DNA of 64,000 bases from Mesorhizobium sp. NZP2077 (GCF_013170805.1 NZ_CP051293.1:1488001-1552000); one strand, 5' to 3'. Shown: positions 42,010 through 50,005, counted from the stretch's first letter. Notes: generated by a model not told the origin, from the sequence alone. Program-made: numbers and translations.

Positions 42010-42145
42010 GGGCATTTGCGGGCCAATAACCCCGAACCACACCCACCCGCAAATGGCCCGGCGTGCCGATGTCCACCCGACTTTGAGGCGTGCCGGGCCA
42101 TTTCCAATTGGGGCGGTGGCTCGGCCCATAGTGGGAGGAAAGCCC

Positions 42146-42886
42146 ATGTCGACGCCGTACAATTTTTCGCAAGGCGATGCGCCGATCGAGCTTCAGACAT
42201 CGTTCTGGAACAGATGGAATGCCGACCATCGCGAGAACCAGATGAACGAAATTAGCGCTCGTCAGGCGGAAGTCATTTTGGGATGGCTTGAAGATATTGG
42301 TCGAAGAAATCTTGATATTCTTGACGTTGGCTGCGGCTCCGGGTGGTTTGCTCCAGGGCTAAGTCGATACGGTGTAGTGACGGCGACTGATCTTTCTGAC
42401 GAAGTACTAAACCGCGCGGCGAGGCGTTGGCCTCAGGCGAATTTCATCGCAGGTGACTTCATGGCCCTTGATCTTGGCATTTCGACATTCGATGTAATCG
42501 TATCGCTTGAGGTTTTGCCGCATGTCTTCGATCAAAAAGCCTTCATCCAGAAACTCTCCACCCATCTGCGGCCCGGCGGCCTTCTGATGCTGGCGACGCA
42601 AAACCGCTATGTTCTCGAAAAGTATAATTCTGTCTCTCCGCCTGCCCCTGGTCAGCTACGTCGCTGGGTATACAAGCAAGAACTGGCCAATTTGCTCGCG
42701 CCTGAATTTGAGTCATTGGAATTGTTCACAGTTTCACCGATTGCGCGAGTAGGGATCATGCGATGGGTAAACTCCCGGAAGCTTAATGCTCCGATACGCG
42801 CAATTTTCGGCAGCCGCGTTGAAAGAATGAAGGAGCGCGCGGGACTTGGATGGACACTGATGTCCCTCTCGAAAAAGGCGCGCTAG
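42146..42886 (+). CDS. SAM-dependent methyltransferase
   Basis: 246 residues with motif I NLDILDVGCGSGWFAPGLSR, then VVTATDLSDEVLNRAARRWP, FDVIVSLEVLPHVFD and LRPGGLLMLATQNRY: a class I methyltransferase of the UbiG/small-molecule type. GGGAGGAAAG precedes ATG 42146. Lying after the acyltransferases within a phage-related element, it may modify a sugar or other small molecule; it lacks the DPPY/NPPY motif of N-type DNA methyltransferases. Confidence 0.85.
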   Translation: MSTPYNFSQGDAPIELQTSFWNRWNADHRENQMNEISARQAEVILGWLEDIGRRNLDILDVGCGSGWFAPGLSRYGVVTATDLSDEVLNRAARRWPQANFIAGDFMALDLGISTFDVIVSLEVLPHVFDQKAFIQKLSTHLRPGGLLMLATQNRYVLEKYNSVSPPAPGQLRRWVYKQELANLLAPEFESLELFTVSPIARVGIMRWVNSRKLNAPIRAIFGSRVERMKERAGLGWTLMSLSKKAR

Positions 42887-42984
42887 CCGTGCACACAGGC
42901 GCGCAGTTGAGCGCAAACGCAAGCCGGCTCCCCGGAGGGAGTGCTTGACGATTTCAGCGAACAGAGGGCGCTGTTGCGAAACCT

Positions 42985-43233
42985 TCATCCGGCCGGGGGT
43001 TGCCTGCCGAGCAGGAGGCGCGAGAGATCAAGGATGGCATTGGCGCCTCGCTGAAAGGGCATGTCGCCAACCCTGTACATTTCGGTGGCGTCTCGAATGG
43101 TCTGCCGTTCGATCGTATTGAAGCCCAGGACGGTAGCGAGATTGACGATCGTCTCTTCAATCCTTCTCTCGGGGCTGCAAGTCCCTATTGGCCTTTGTTG
43201 ACCTAACCATTCCCGTGCCGACATGATCGACAA
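42985..43233 (-). CDS. Hypothetical protein, up to 82 aa
   Basis: Coding-like on the minus strand: ERRIEETIVNLATVLGFNTI then ERQTIRDATEMYRVGDMPFQ and NAILDLSRLLLGRQ. Helical and soluble; an ATG at 43224 is an alternative start. No ribosome site is obvious. Unrecognised. Confidence 0.42.
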   Translation of the reverse strand: MSIMSAREWLGQQRPIGTCSPERRIEETIVNLATVLGFNTIERQTIRDATEMYRVGDMPFQRGANAILDLSRLLLGRQPPAG

Positions 43234-43260
43234 TCGGCTAAATTCGGGGCGCTCTGCTTG

Positions 43261-43557
43261 CTACCGCCCTCGACGACCCCATCCGCCACCGAAGCGGCCC
43301 CCGCCAGCAACCAAGCGGATAATGAGGAGAAGGACAATCGCGCCGATGGTTGCGTTGACTATTGAGCTGACCGTCCCGCTCCCAAGATGGATGCCCAGGC
43401 GGGGCAGCAGCCAGTCACCGATAAACGCGCCGATGATCCCGATAATTATATCCCCTATCAGACCATATCCGGCTCCTCGCACGATCTTCCCGGCCAACCA
43501 TCCGGCGATAAGGCCGACAAGCACGATGACAATGATGCTTTCATTCGACAGATGCAT
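43261..43557 (-). CDS. GlsB/YeaQ/YmgE-family membrane protein
   Basis: 98 residues with three hydrophobic helices: IIVIVLVGLIAGWLAGKIVR, GLIGDIIIGIIGAFIGDWLL and a third near IVNATIGAIVLLLIIRLVAG, ending in a Gly/Arg tail. This is the transglycosylase-associated/stress-response family found in most rhizobia; its molecular role is unclear. GGGAGG lies at the right distance from ATG 43557. Chromosome-like cargo within the element. Confidence 0.85.
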   Translation of the reverse strand: MHLSNESIIVIVLVGLIAGWLAGKIVRGAGYGLIGDIIIGIIGAFIGDWLLPRLGIHLGSGTVSSIVNATIGAIVLLLIIRLVAGGGRFGGGWGRRGR

Positions 43558-43993
43558 GGTGGATATCCTCCCGTGGCTCCGGGGTGTGCGCCTATCGCTC
43601 ACAAAAGAGCCGACTCTCCCATAGCGGAACGTCCATCCCCACGAAAGCCAACATCACGGGAACGGAGGCTTGATTGCAAGCATACCCCCGGCGACCCCCG
43701 GCCTTCAGTCGGGCGACATGTGGCTCAACTCAAACGTCTTGACGATGGTTCCCTGATCGCAAGGCTCAGGCTGGCGAGGCACAAGCCCAACGCCAAGGCC
43801 AAAAGCAGTTTCGCTGCCATGTTGGAGTGCCTGAAAATTGAAGCCTGTTGGTCAAATACGCGGTCGATCCGCTCACCGAAGGATGCATTGTCCTCGAGGC
43901 TCGAATAGCGGCAGACCCTGGAAGCGACTTTCGGGTAGCCGCTCAGGTCAGCTCATGCTTCAATGACTGCCCAGACCGGGAGGAACCAAGCAA
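43558..43993. other. 436-bp gap, only a tiny ORF
   Basis: The one item worth noting is a 31-codon minus-strand frame, 43820 to 43725, beginning MAAKLLLALALGLCLASLSL, which looks like a signal peptide without a mature protein. The plus-strand frame across this stretch is a shadow of the GlsB-type gene and then low-quality sequence. Confidence 0.35.
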
Positions 43994-44538
43994 ATGCCGG
44001 CGGCCGTGGGCCTTAAACAAGTGTCCGTGAAACTATGGGAGATGCCCCAGCCTTACGGGGATTACGCCGGCGAGCTGCTCAAGCGGGGAAGATCCTACTA
44101 TCAGGCGTTCCAGATCCTTGCCGAGCGTAACGAACCCGGTCTCAGCTATCCTATTTCCTTCTCGCGCACGCCGTGGAGGTCATTCTCAAATCGTCCCTAG
44201 CCGCCGACGGCGTCTCAAAGCGGGATTTGCGCTACAAGCCGTATGGCCACCACGTCCATTACATGTTCTCCGAGTGCGAGCGGCGCGGTCTTGTCGTTCC
44301 GGACCAGTTGATGAAGCCGCTGGCGAAGCAGCTCGCGCACATCAACCAAGACTTCGATTTGCGCTATCCTACTGGCTTCATCCTCTCGGTCGCTGGACCT
44401 TCGAGTTTCATTCCGGCCATAGATGCCCTGATCAACGCGATTGCGCCAAGCGTGGAACAGGCGGCCATCATGGCACAATTGCAATTTGCATCTGACACCC
44501 GGCACCTTCTAGGCAGCAAAGTTCGGTGGAGCGACTAA
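43994..44538 (+). pseudogene. HEPN-like protein, frameshifted
   Basis: Two overlapping frames appear to be halves of one protein. The first gives MPQPYGDYAGELLKRGRSYY and QAFQILAERNEPGLSYPISF; the second (from 44140) gives YFLLAHAVEVILKSSLAADG, KPYGHHVHYMFSECERRGL and SFIPAIDALINAIAPSVEQA. The AHAVEVILKS helix with a later H-H-Y region resembles HEPN-type helical proteins. A -1 change around 44145-44160 would join them into about 175 residues. Probably inactive, unless the frameshift is a sequencing error or is programmed. Confidence 0.5.
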
Positions 44539-44637
44539 GAGAACAGATAAGCCCGCCACCGCTAGGCAGCTGGGCACCCGGAGGTGCAACAAAGGCCATA
44601 GATCCGCGTTAAAGGCTCGTCCAAAGGAGCCTCGAAA

Positions 44638-44919
44638 ATGGACCCGGCAACCGCAGCAGTGATGATTCTGCTTTCGTGCAGCCCAATCGACGCTCTTGTC
44701 TGCAAACCGATTGAAATGCCGCCGGCGATATTTGCATCCCTTGACCAGTGCCGGACCGCACTGAGGAACAGGCTGGCGAGCGCACCAAGGGGTAAAATCA
44801 TCGGGCGCTGCCGCCGGGTAGACGCAACGGTGACAGGCGCGCTCCCGGACGGCTATTCATCCGTTACGGTGACTCGTGGAATGACCAGCAATAGCTACAT
44901 CGTTCCGCACAAAAAATAG
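44638..44919 (+). CDS. Small Cys-containing protein, 93 aa
   Basis: MDPATAAVMILLSCSPIDAL, VCKPIEMPPAIFASLDQCRT and IIGRCRRVDATV; four Cys suggest two disulphides, and the hydrophobic start may act as a signal. Of a type common in rhizobial phages and mobile elements; function unknown. GCCCGC...GCGGGC at 44924-44947 after the stop may form a terminator for this gene and the convergent one. Confidence 0.65.
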   Translation: MDPATAAVMILLSCSPIDALVCKPIEMPPAIFASLDQCRTALRNRLASAPRGKIIGRCRRVDATVTGALPDGYSSVTVTRGMTSNSYIVPHKK

Positions 44920-44971
44920 AAAGCCCGCCACCGTGAAGGCAGCGGGCCGTCTGGACAAATTGTCCACTCGG

Positions 44972-45208
44972 TCAGTGCGGCGCGCGACGTTCGTCCAACC
45001 ATGCTTGGTGAACGGTCGCCATGGTGACGCGCATCCGCTCTGCCATATCGCGCAGGACGATCGAAAGCGAAACAGACTGGCCTAATGCTACGGACGACGT
45101 GTCGGTGTATTCCGGCGAGTCTACCAACCTATCAACCAGCAAATCCAAGAGCGTGGCCATCTGCCCAATATCACCTTCAAGGTCGTTTAGATCAGGTTTG
45201 CGGTTCAT
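44972..45208 (-). CDS. Hypothetical protein, 78 aa
   Basis: Acidic helical protein (LNDLEGDIGQMATLLDLLVD, LSIVLRDMAERMRVTMATVH). ATG 45208 overlaps the stop of the upstream gene (ATGA) and has an AGGAAG site. Third gene of a minus-strand three-gene unit. Unrecognised. Confidence 0.6.
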   Translation of the reverse strand: MNRKPDLNDLEGDIGQMATLLDLLVDRLVDSPEYTDTSSVALGQSVSLSIVLRDMAERMRVTMATVHQAWLDERRAPH

Positions 45209-45549
45209 AGCGACACCAGCACTTCCTGCGACTTCAGATCGTCGGGCCACATGACGGTTTCGCCGTCGCAGACATCAGCCTCTCTGTCATGGGCGTCCTC
45301 GTCGTCGCAGTAGTCCATTTCGCAGTCATCGTTTAGGCCGCGAGCTTGCGGGCCGCGATCCGTCCAGCCGATCGACGGCTCATCGTCGGCCGTGTCCTCC
45401 AGATCGCAATCGGCTTCCATGAGATCCAGCGCGGTAATCAGGCTCATGGCGCGGTCCAGGAGGTCATTCAAGCGCTTCTCGACAGACTGGCGCCATATGC
45501 GAGGGCCTATCCCTCTTGGCATCCCAAGGGGCTTCAAGACGGCGATCAT
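45205..45549 (-). CDS. Hypothetical acidic protein, 114 aa
   Basis: An N-terminal basic/helical part (IWRQSVEKRLNDLLDRAMSL) and a very acidic C-terminal half (DDCEMDYCDDEDAHDREADV). Such acidic tails are seen in DNA-mimic or metal-binding proteins, but nothing proves either here. Overlaps both neighbours by 4 bp. Confidence 0.55.
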   Translation of the reverse strand: MIAVLKPLGMPRGIGPRIWRQSVEKRLNDLLDRAMSLITALDLMEADCDLEDTADDEPSIGWTDRGPQARGLNDDCEMDYCDDEDAHDREADVCDGETVMWPDDLKSQEVLVSL

Positions 45550-46313
45550 GCTGCACCACCTTCCGAAGCCTTAACCGCGCTTTCCAAGGCCTCGACCGGC
45601 AGGAATGACCAGAGCAGCGCGTCAACGTCCTCGGGCTGGAGGTCGCCATATCTACCGGTCGCGAACTCCAGCAGGAAAGTGGCCTTGACGCGGCATTCTT
45701 CCATGGTCGTGCAGCGGTAGTCGCATACGGCGTTCAGTGCGGAGCGCTCAGCGTCGGATGCCTCATTGCGTTCGTTGATGGCCTGTTCAAGGCCCACAGC
45801 GCTACGCCTTGCGCGCTCTTGCGTGACGAGGCGCTTCAATGTCCGCAGGTCGGCCTGCTCGGCTTTGCGAAGCGCGGCAGCCGACTGTTTCCCCAGATCG
45901 GGAGCGACCTTGTGCAGCGCGACCAACTTCGACGCCTGCTCACGGTAGCGGCGCTTGATGTCACCGCGCAGATCGTCTTCCACGCGCTCCAGTTCCGAAT
46001 AGCGAAGGCTGTGCGATTGCCCGCCCCCGATTGAAAGCGGTACATAAAGCTCGGCCGTCTTCGGCAGGTATTTCTCTTCCAAGGGGGTGGCGCGTTCGAT
46101 CGCCTCTTCGAAGCGGGCGTAAGCGGCATGCTTGGCCTCGATCAGCCGGAGCAATTCGGTGGAGACTGGCGCGGTCTCGGCGGGCACAGCCTTGGCAGGC
46201 GTCGAGAGAACGGTGATCGCAGAGATGAGCCCCGCGCTGGTGACGGCTAGGGCGGTGCGGCGATTGAGAGTGGGCATACCTTCGGCGGCTGCCCGAACAG
46301 TGGTGTTCGGCAT
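45546..46313 (-). CDS. Exported coiled-coil hypothetical protein, 255 aa
   Basis: The N-terminus has LNRRTALAVTSAGLISAITV ending in TPAKA, a twin-Arg-like export signal. The remainder is highly charged alpha-helix (LERVEDDLRGDIKRRYREQA, ALRKAEQADLRTLKRLVTQE), probably coiled coil, with a short Cys pair (CDYRCTTMEECR). GGGAG precedes the ATG. First gene of the minus-strand unit. Unrecognised. Confidence 0.62.
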   Translation of the reverse strand: MPNTTVRAAAEGMPTLNRRTALAVTSAGLISAITVLSTPAKAVPAETAPVSTELLRLIEAKHAAYARFEEAIERATPLEEKYLPKTAELYVPLSIGGGQSHSLRYSELERVEDDLRGDIKRRYREQASKLVALHKVAPDLGKQSAAALRKAEQADLRTLKRLVTQERARRSAVGLEQAINERNEASDAERSALNAVCDYRCTTMEECRVKATFLLEFATGRYGDLQPEDVDALLWSFLPVEALESAVKASEGGAA

Positions 46314-46340
46314 TGCAAATCTCCCGATGTTGAAAGCTGG

Positions 46341-46619
46341 CTACCCGGCCAGCGCTGCGAGTTCAGTTTCGAGTTGGCGGCGACGCGGTTCGATATTGAT
46401 GCGAGACGACTGGTATTTGAGGCGATCGATTTCGATGGCGATGCGCTCGGCACGGGTCGCAGCGTCGGTCATTCCGGCCGCCTTTGCTTCGCGCCATGCT
46501 TGAGCCAGATAGAAGCCGAAGTCAGACCGGTTGAGTTTGCGCGCCAGATGGGCACGAGCGTCGAAATGTGCGTTCCACTTGGCCCATGCTGCTTTCATAA
46601 TTTCCGAGCGGTTGAACAT
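46341..46619 (-). CDS. Hypothetical phage-type protein, 92 aa
   Basis: MFNRSEIMKAAWAKWNAHFD, FGFYLAQAWREAKAAG and IEIDRLKYQSSRINIEPRRR: a basic helical protein of a type frequent in alphaproteobacterial prophages. Transcribed divergently from the XRE gene, with which it shares an operator-like region. Function unknown. Confidence 0.65.
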   Translation of the reverse strand: MFNRSEIMKAAWAKWNAHFDARAHLARKLNRSDFGFYLAQAWREAKAAGMTDAATRAERIAIEIDRLKYQSSRINIEPRRRQLETELAALAG

Positions 46620-46725
46620 TGCGGCCCCATAGCTAACGATTAGCGTTAACTAGAACGATAAAGGTTGCCTCTGGCAATGTCAAACGAAAATCGTTATAGT
46701 GACGCAAAATAGTCAGGAGCATCAA
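46620..46725. promoter_or_regulatory. Operator-like region between divergent genes
   Basis: TAACGATTAGCGTTA (46633-46647) is a palindrome with 5-bp arms. AACGATA follows near 46653 and ATCGTTA near 46690. Three related half-sites between an XRE gene and its divergent neighbour fit a lysogeny-type operator. Confidence 0.5.
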
Positions 46726-46965
46726 ATGAGTCCGGAACAATGTCGCGCCGCTCGCGGTCTAGCGAATATCTCTCAGGATGATCTGGCAAAGGCAGCCAGC
46801 GTAGGATTGTCCACCGTGCGCAATTTTGAAGCTGGGCGCTCCACACCGGTTGCAAATAACCTGGCGGCAATGATCAAGGCCTTGGAGGCCACCGGCGTCA
46901 TCTTCATCCCCGAGAACGGTGGCGGTGCCGGTGTCAGGCTGGCAAAGCCAGGAGTCTCAAAATGA
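46726..46965 (+). CDS. XRE-family transcriptional regulator
   Basis: 79 residues: MSPEQCRAARGLANISQDDL, AKAASVGLSTVRNFEAGRST and ALEATGVIFIPENGGGAGVR form a single-domain helix-turn-helix repressor of the Cro/CI type. ATG 46726 has AGGAG upstream; a longer frame from 46699 does not. The only repressor-like gene in the element, so the best candidate for its maintenance regulator. It has no cleavable CI-type peptidase domain. Confidence 0.85.
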   Translation: MSPEQCRAARGLANISQDDLAKAASVGLSTVRNFEAGRSTPVANNLAAMIKALEATGVIFIPENGGGAGVRLAKPGVSK

Positions 46966-47195
46966 TCCGCACCGTTAAACGGCTGCCGGTATTTAGTCAC
47001 AAGCTGCCGCGATTACCGGCACTCTCTGCCGGGTAGCTGACCCGAACGCCGCCGAAGTTTACACTTTTGTAAATTGCCCTGTGCAGCTACATCGCGTTAC
47101 GGCTAGCTGGCGGCTCGGTTCCGGCACCCACTTTTTTGGGCAACAGTACTTCCGGGATGAACGGGCCGAGCCGTACTCAATTTGGGAGAAACATC

Positions 47196-47417
47196 ATGAT
47201 CCGCAAAGTTCTGGTCGCAGCTTCAGTTGTTGCGCTTATCAGCATGCCGGCATTTGCCGCCACGCAATATTGGGTGGCGAAGGACGCCACGACCAAGAAG
47301 TGCTCGGTAGTTTCCACGAAACCGGACGGCAAGAAAATGACCGACGCCGGCACAAAGGCCTACACCTCTCAGGCCAATGCCGAAAAGGCGATGAAGCTCC
47401 TCAAAGACTGCATGTAA
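47196..47417 (+). CDS. Small secreted protein, 73 aa
   Basis: A signal peptide (MIRKVLVAASVVALISMPAF ending in AA) and a mature part of about 50 residues (YWVAKDATTKKCSVVSTKPD, QANAEKAMKLLKDCM) with two Cys that can pair. GGGAGAAA is the ribosome site, and a strong terminator follows. Of a family common in rhizobia; role unknown. Confidence 0.72.
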   Translation: MIRKVLVAASVVALISMPAFAATQYWVAKDATTKKCSVVSTKPDGKKMTDAGTKAYTSQANAEKAMKLLKDCM

Positions 47418-47446
47418 GTTCCATAGCTTGTCGAGCGTTTAGGACA

Positions 47447-47478
47447 GCCCGCTCTGGTGCGTCGGAGCGGGCCTTTCT
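47447..47478 (+). terminator. Rho-independent terminator
   Basis: GCCCGCTC (47447-47454) pairs with GAGCGGGC (47465-47472) across a 10-base loop, followed by CTTTCT. Ends the small secreted-protein gene. Confidence 0.8.
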
Positions 47479-47513
47479 GCAAACTCCAATGAGCATATTG
47501 GCGCTCGAAACGC

Positions 47514-48056
47514 GTGATAGGATTGCCTGTGCCGGCTAGGTCAAAAGGAAGGATCGCGACGGCTTATCACGAGGCTGGCCATGCTGTGGCGGCGCTCACA
47601 TATGGAGGCCATGTACGAATTGTTACAATAGATCCCGCGCACGGCGCCACCGGATCTGTCGCGTATGATAGCCCAATGCGGAGACTTCGCCCCGACTTAC
47701 GCATAACCCCAGCGGGACGCATGAAAATCGAAGCCGCAATAATCATAGCCCTGGCTGGTGAGATTGCGCAGCGGCGGCATCGACCAAGTTCGATCCGGAC
47801 TTGGCATGGAGGCAGCGACCGTGAACTCGCCGCTGATTTAGCTTTGCGCATTGCCGGCTCCGGGGACAGCGCAACAGCCCTATTGAAATGGCTGGAGGTT
47901 CGAGCAAAGGATTTGGTGAACAACTATTGGCCCTCAATCGAGCGGCTAGCCGCCGCGCTGTTGGACCGATCCACCTTGCGCGATGGTGAGATTGTTGCGG
48001 CCATAATGCCGCCTCGACTTCCTGCCTTTACGGTTAGTGGGCCAAACTCACCGTAA
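47514..48056 (+). CDS. Stand-alone M41-like zinc peptidase domain
   Basis: 180 residues with AYHEAGHAVAAL, the HExxH motif in the form HEAGH used by FtsH-type M41 peptidases. Helices after it (MKIEAAIIIALAGEIAQRRH, GGSDRELAADLALRIAGSG) match the M41 fold, including the region of the third zinc ligand. There is no AAA ATPase or membrane anchor, so it is a free peptidase domain. Start is GTG 47514 or a nearby GTG at 47529. Target unknown; a role in clearing a repressor or host protein is speculative. Confidence 0.75.
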   Translation: MIGLPVPARSKGRIATAYHEAGHAVAALTYGGHVRIVTIDPAHGATGSVAYDSPMRRLRPDLRITPAGRMKIEAAIIIALAGEIAQRRHRPSSIRTWHGGSDRELAADLALRIAGSGDSATALLKWLEVRAKDLVNNYWPSIERLAAALLDRSTLRDGEIVAAIMPPRLPAFTVSGPNSP

Positions 48057-48064
48057 GGAGAGAA

Positions 48065-48095
48065 AGCCGGCCGCTCGCGAGGCCGGCTGGTTTGT
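48065..48095 (+). terminator. Rho-independent terminator
   Basis: AGCCGGCC (48065-48072) pairs perfectly with GGCCGGCT (48081-48088), then GGTTTGTT. It lies 9 bp after the peptidase stop. Confidence 0.75.
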
Positions 48096-48259
48096 TGCTC
48101 ACCGTCTCTCAAGTCGGCGCCGCCTCGACATCTCAGCCGTGACGAAGGTCAGCGCCGCCTTATCGGCGATGCCGCGTTCGGCCGGATCCAGCCTCGCGAT
48201 CGTGCTGTTCCTCGATCGGCTCTGACCTGCCACTGAAGCACTGGAGGCATTCTCCGCAC

Positions 48260-48481
48260 ATGTCCGAACCGCAATACCTGAACCATCGTCTCGAATGCCC
48301 CTACTGCCTAACTATCCGTCTGAGAATCCCGCACGATGCTCGCCCGGAGGCGCAAATCGCTTGCGATGATTGCGGGGAGTATCTCGGCACATGGGATGAA
48401 CTACAGGCCGACTTCGAGAAGCAAGGCGGCAATTCCGGGGTCTTCCGGCTCGAAAAGGGCCGTATCCGGCGCATCGACTGA
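48260..48481 (+). CDS. Small zinc-finger-like protein, 73 aa
   Basis: LECPYCLTIRLRIPH and IACDDCGEYLGTWDELQADF place two CxxC pairs about 25 residues apart, a zinc-ribbon pattern. The tail is basic (LEKGRIRRID). Unrecognised; plausible nucleic-acid binding. Confidence 0.68.
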   Translation: MSEPQYLNHRLECPYCLTIRLRIPHDARPEAQIACDDCGEYLGTWDELQADFEKQGGNSGVFRLEKGRIRRID

Positions 48482-48565
48482 GAAGGATCGGGCGCCGGCC
48501 GGCGGCTATAGACCCGCCCAGTGACACGGCGCATAGTTTCGCGTTCGGCGACTGGAGCGTCGTAA

Positions 48566-48778
48566 ATGATGGTTTACACAGTGATTTGGTACGGCAAGCA
48601 AGGCGTGGTTGAAAAGGCACCGTTCGATGCAGAGAAGGACGCCAGCGAGCATGCCCAGGCGACATTCGCTGCTCGACAGCAGGATGACGGCGTCGTGGCG
48701 GTAGAAGTTCGCAAACACGACGGCACGGTCGTCTTTAGCCAAGCGGGCGGCAGCGGCGGCTTGGACGGTGGCGGCTGA
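48566..48778 (+). CDS. Hypothetical protein, 70 aa
   Basis: MMVYTVIWYGKQGVVEKAPF, then VVAVEVRKHDGTVVFSQ and a Gly tail. Predicted small alpha/beta fold. The start could be either of two consecutive ATGs. Unrecognised. Confidence 0.55.
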   Translation: MMVYTVIWYGKQGVVEKAPFDAEKDASEHAQATFAARQQDDGVVAVEVRKHDGTVVFSQAGGSGGLDGGG

Positions 48779-48876
48779 CAAGCTCGCCCAGCGGGCGACA
48801 CATCTTTTTTAATTGTGAGCACCCAATCCACGATCATACAATGCCCGGCGTTCCCCATTGCTAAGAGGCAACCGCG

Positions 48877-49068
48877 ATGGATAGCGTGCCCATGAACGGC
48901 AAGGTTCATCCTTGCGTTGAAGTGGTCGAGGCCTGCGGCGAATGGTTCGTCCGCGTGGTCGAGGAAGACCAGGAACTTACCCGCTCATTCGAACTGGAAT
49001 CGTTTGCCCTAGCCTTTGCGGAAGGCCAGCGGATACGGCTAGGCCTTGCCGACTTCAAGCGGCTGTAG
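48877..49068 (+). CDS. Hypothetical protein, 63 aa
   Basis: CVEVVEACGEWFVRVVEEDQ then LESFALAFAEGQRIRLGL: strands followed by a helix, soluble. ATG 48892 is an alternative start. One of a run of separately spaced small genes. Unrecognised. Confidence 0.55.
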   Translation: MDSVPMNGKVHPCVEVVEACGEWFVRVVEEDQELTRSFELESFALAFAEGQRIRLGLADFKRL

Positions 49069-49100
49069 CGCTGCGCGGCCACAAGGCGCATAGTCGCCCT

Positions 49101-49268
49101 ATGAAGACGCCCGTAGCGCTCGACATAGCCAACGACAACGGCAAGCCGGAAGATCACCTAGCCGCCATCACCGTGGCGCTGCGTAGGGCTATGGAAGGGT
49201 TGAGAGCACCGCCGAAGTTGATTGATGCTTTGGCTGTCAAGCCGCCTGTAGGCGCTACCCAACCGTAG
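49101..49268 (+). CDS. Hypothetical protein, 55 aa
   Basis: MKTPVALDIANDNGKPEDHL, AAITVALRRAMEGLRAPPKL. The VALDIANDNGKP opening is coding-like and recurs in small rhizobial proteins as far as I recall. It begins 32 bp after the previous stop. Unrecognised. Confidence 0.5.
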   Translation: MKTPVALDIANDNGKPEDHLAAITVALRRAMEGLRAPPKLIDALAVKPPVGATQP

Positions 49269-49369
49269 GCGGGCCGCGCCGGTCCTGTGTAAGGTTCCAC
49301 CTGATGAACCACATTAACTACCTTCGTGGATGACGTGGACCCAAAGTCCCGACATGGCCGTTGGGTTGT

Positions 49370-49600
49370 ATGGAAAATCACCAGCACAGATTCTACTGCC
49401 ATATCGAAGCCAAGGGGACCTGGGGCGTTTGGGACCGCGTCGCCGATAGGCCGGCAAGGTTAGGCGGCGGCGACCTTCTCGGATGCACCGCCCAAAGGGC
49501 TGAAGCTGCGAAACACGTGCTGACGAGAATTTACGATGGCGAACTTGATGCGCTCGCTATCCGCCGGCTCTGTCGGCGCTCGAACACGCTGACAATGTAG
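49370..49600 (+). CDS. Hypothetical protein, 3' end rearranged
   Basis: 76 residues, MENHQHRFYCHIEAKGTWGV and GCTAQRAEAAKHVLTRIYDG. Its last codons (after RRLC) lie in sequence that, read on the other strand, is the duplicated start of the MTDKPATTY gene, so the original C-terminus was probably replaced by that inversion. Unrecognised. Confidence 0.5.
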   Translation: MENHQHRFYCHIEAKGTWGVWDRVADRPARLGGGDLLGCTAQRAEAAKHVLTRIYDGELDALAIRRLCRRSNTLTM

Positions 49601-49623
49601 GTTGTGGCTGGCTTGTCGGTCAT
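49531..49623 (-). pseudogene. Duplicated 5' fragment of the 57-aa gene
   Basis: MTDKPATTYIVSVFE is the same as the first 15 residues encoded at 41548, then the frame enters unrelated sequence (RRQSRRIASASSS). The upstream region also resembles that of the complete gene: GGAACATTAG site and GC-rich hairpin. An inverted partial duplication about 8 kb away. Confidence 0.6.
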
Positions 49624-49733
49624 CTCATCCCCCATAGCGCGAAAGCCCGCACCCCTCTGGCGGAGAAGAGCGCGGGCCGATCGGAGGCCCGATCGTCGGC
49701 AGTTGATGGATGGCACCACCTGCCGCACGCAAC

Positions 49734-49758
49734 AACTTTTAGACATGACTAATGTTCC
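49734..49758 (-). promoter_or_regulatory. GGAAC-N18-TT promoter-like site, second copy
   Basis: On the minus strand GGAAC (49758-49754), 18 bp, then TT (49735-49734). It is followed by a leader with a GCCCGC...GCGGGC hairpin and TTT before the duplicated gene fragment, as at 41408-41548. Confidence 0.4.
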
Positions 49759-49768
49759 GTCAAGGCGC

Positions 49769-50005
49769 CTAACGCTGGGGACAGTCACGCGCCTTTAAGT
49801 CCGGCGCCTGTCCATTTTTCCGCTTCAAGAGAAGTATCACCAGAACGGTCCGCATAGACTCATGTTCGGGGCTATCGATCTCAACGGTCCAGTCGTCAGT
49901 GCGCTTGTGCCAGGGAAAGTCTGAGCCGCGCAAAGCCTCGCGAAACTTGTCAGCGTCAATGCCCGCAGCGTTCGCCATTTCTGCGGCGGTAGTCAGTTCG
50001 GCCAT
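49769..50005 (-). CDS. Hypothetical protein, 78 aa
   Basis: TTAAEMANAAGIDADKFREA then LRGSDFPWHKRTDDWTVEID and MRTVLVILLLKRKNG. The first part looks like a small helix-turn-helix. A promoter-like box and hairpin leader (50005-50260) lie upstream on the same strand. Unrecognised. Confidence 0.58.
   Translation of the reverse strand: MAELTTAAEMANAAGIDADKFREALRGSDFPWHKRTDDWTVEIDSPEHESMRTVLVILLLKRKNGQAPDLKARDCPQR

Noticed and set aside
42146..42886. DNA modification methylase of a restriction system
   Set aside because: Motifs are those of small-molecule class I enzymes; there is no DPPY/NPPY or Cys-type catalytic motif and no restriction gene nearby.
48037..48225. 62-codon frame after the M41-like peptidase
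   Set aside because: It overlaps the peptidase end and runs through a terminator hairpin.
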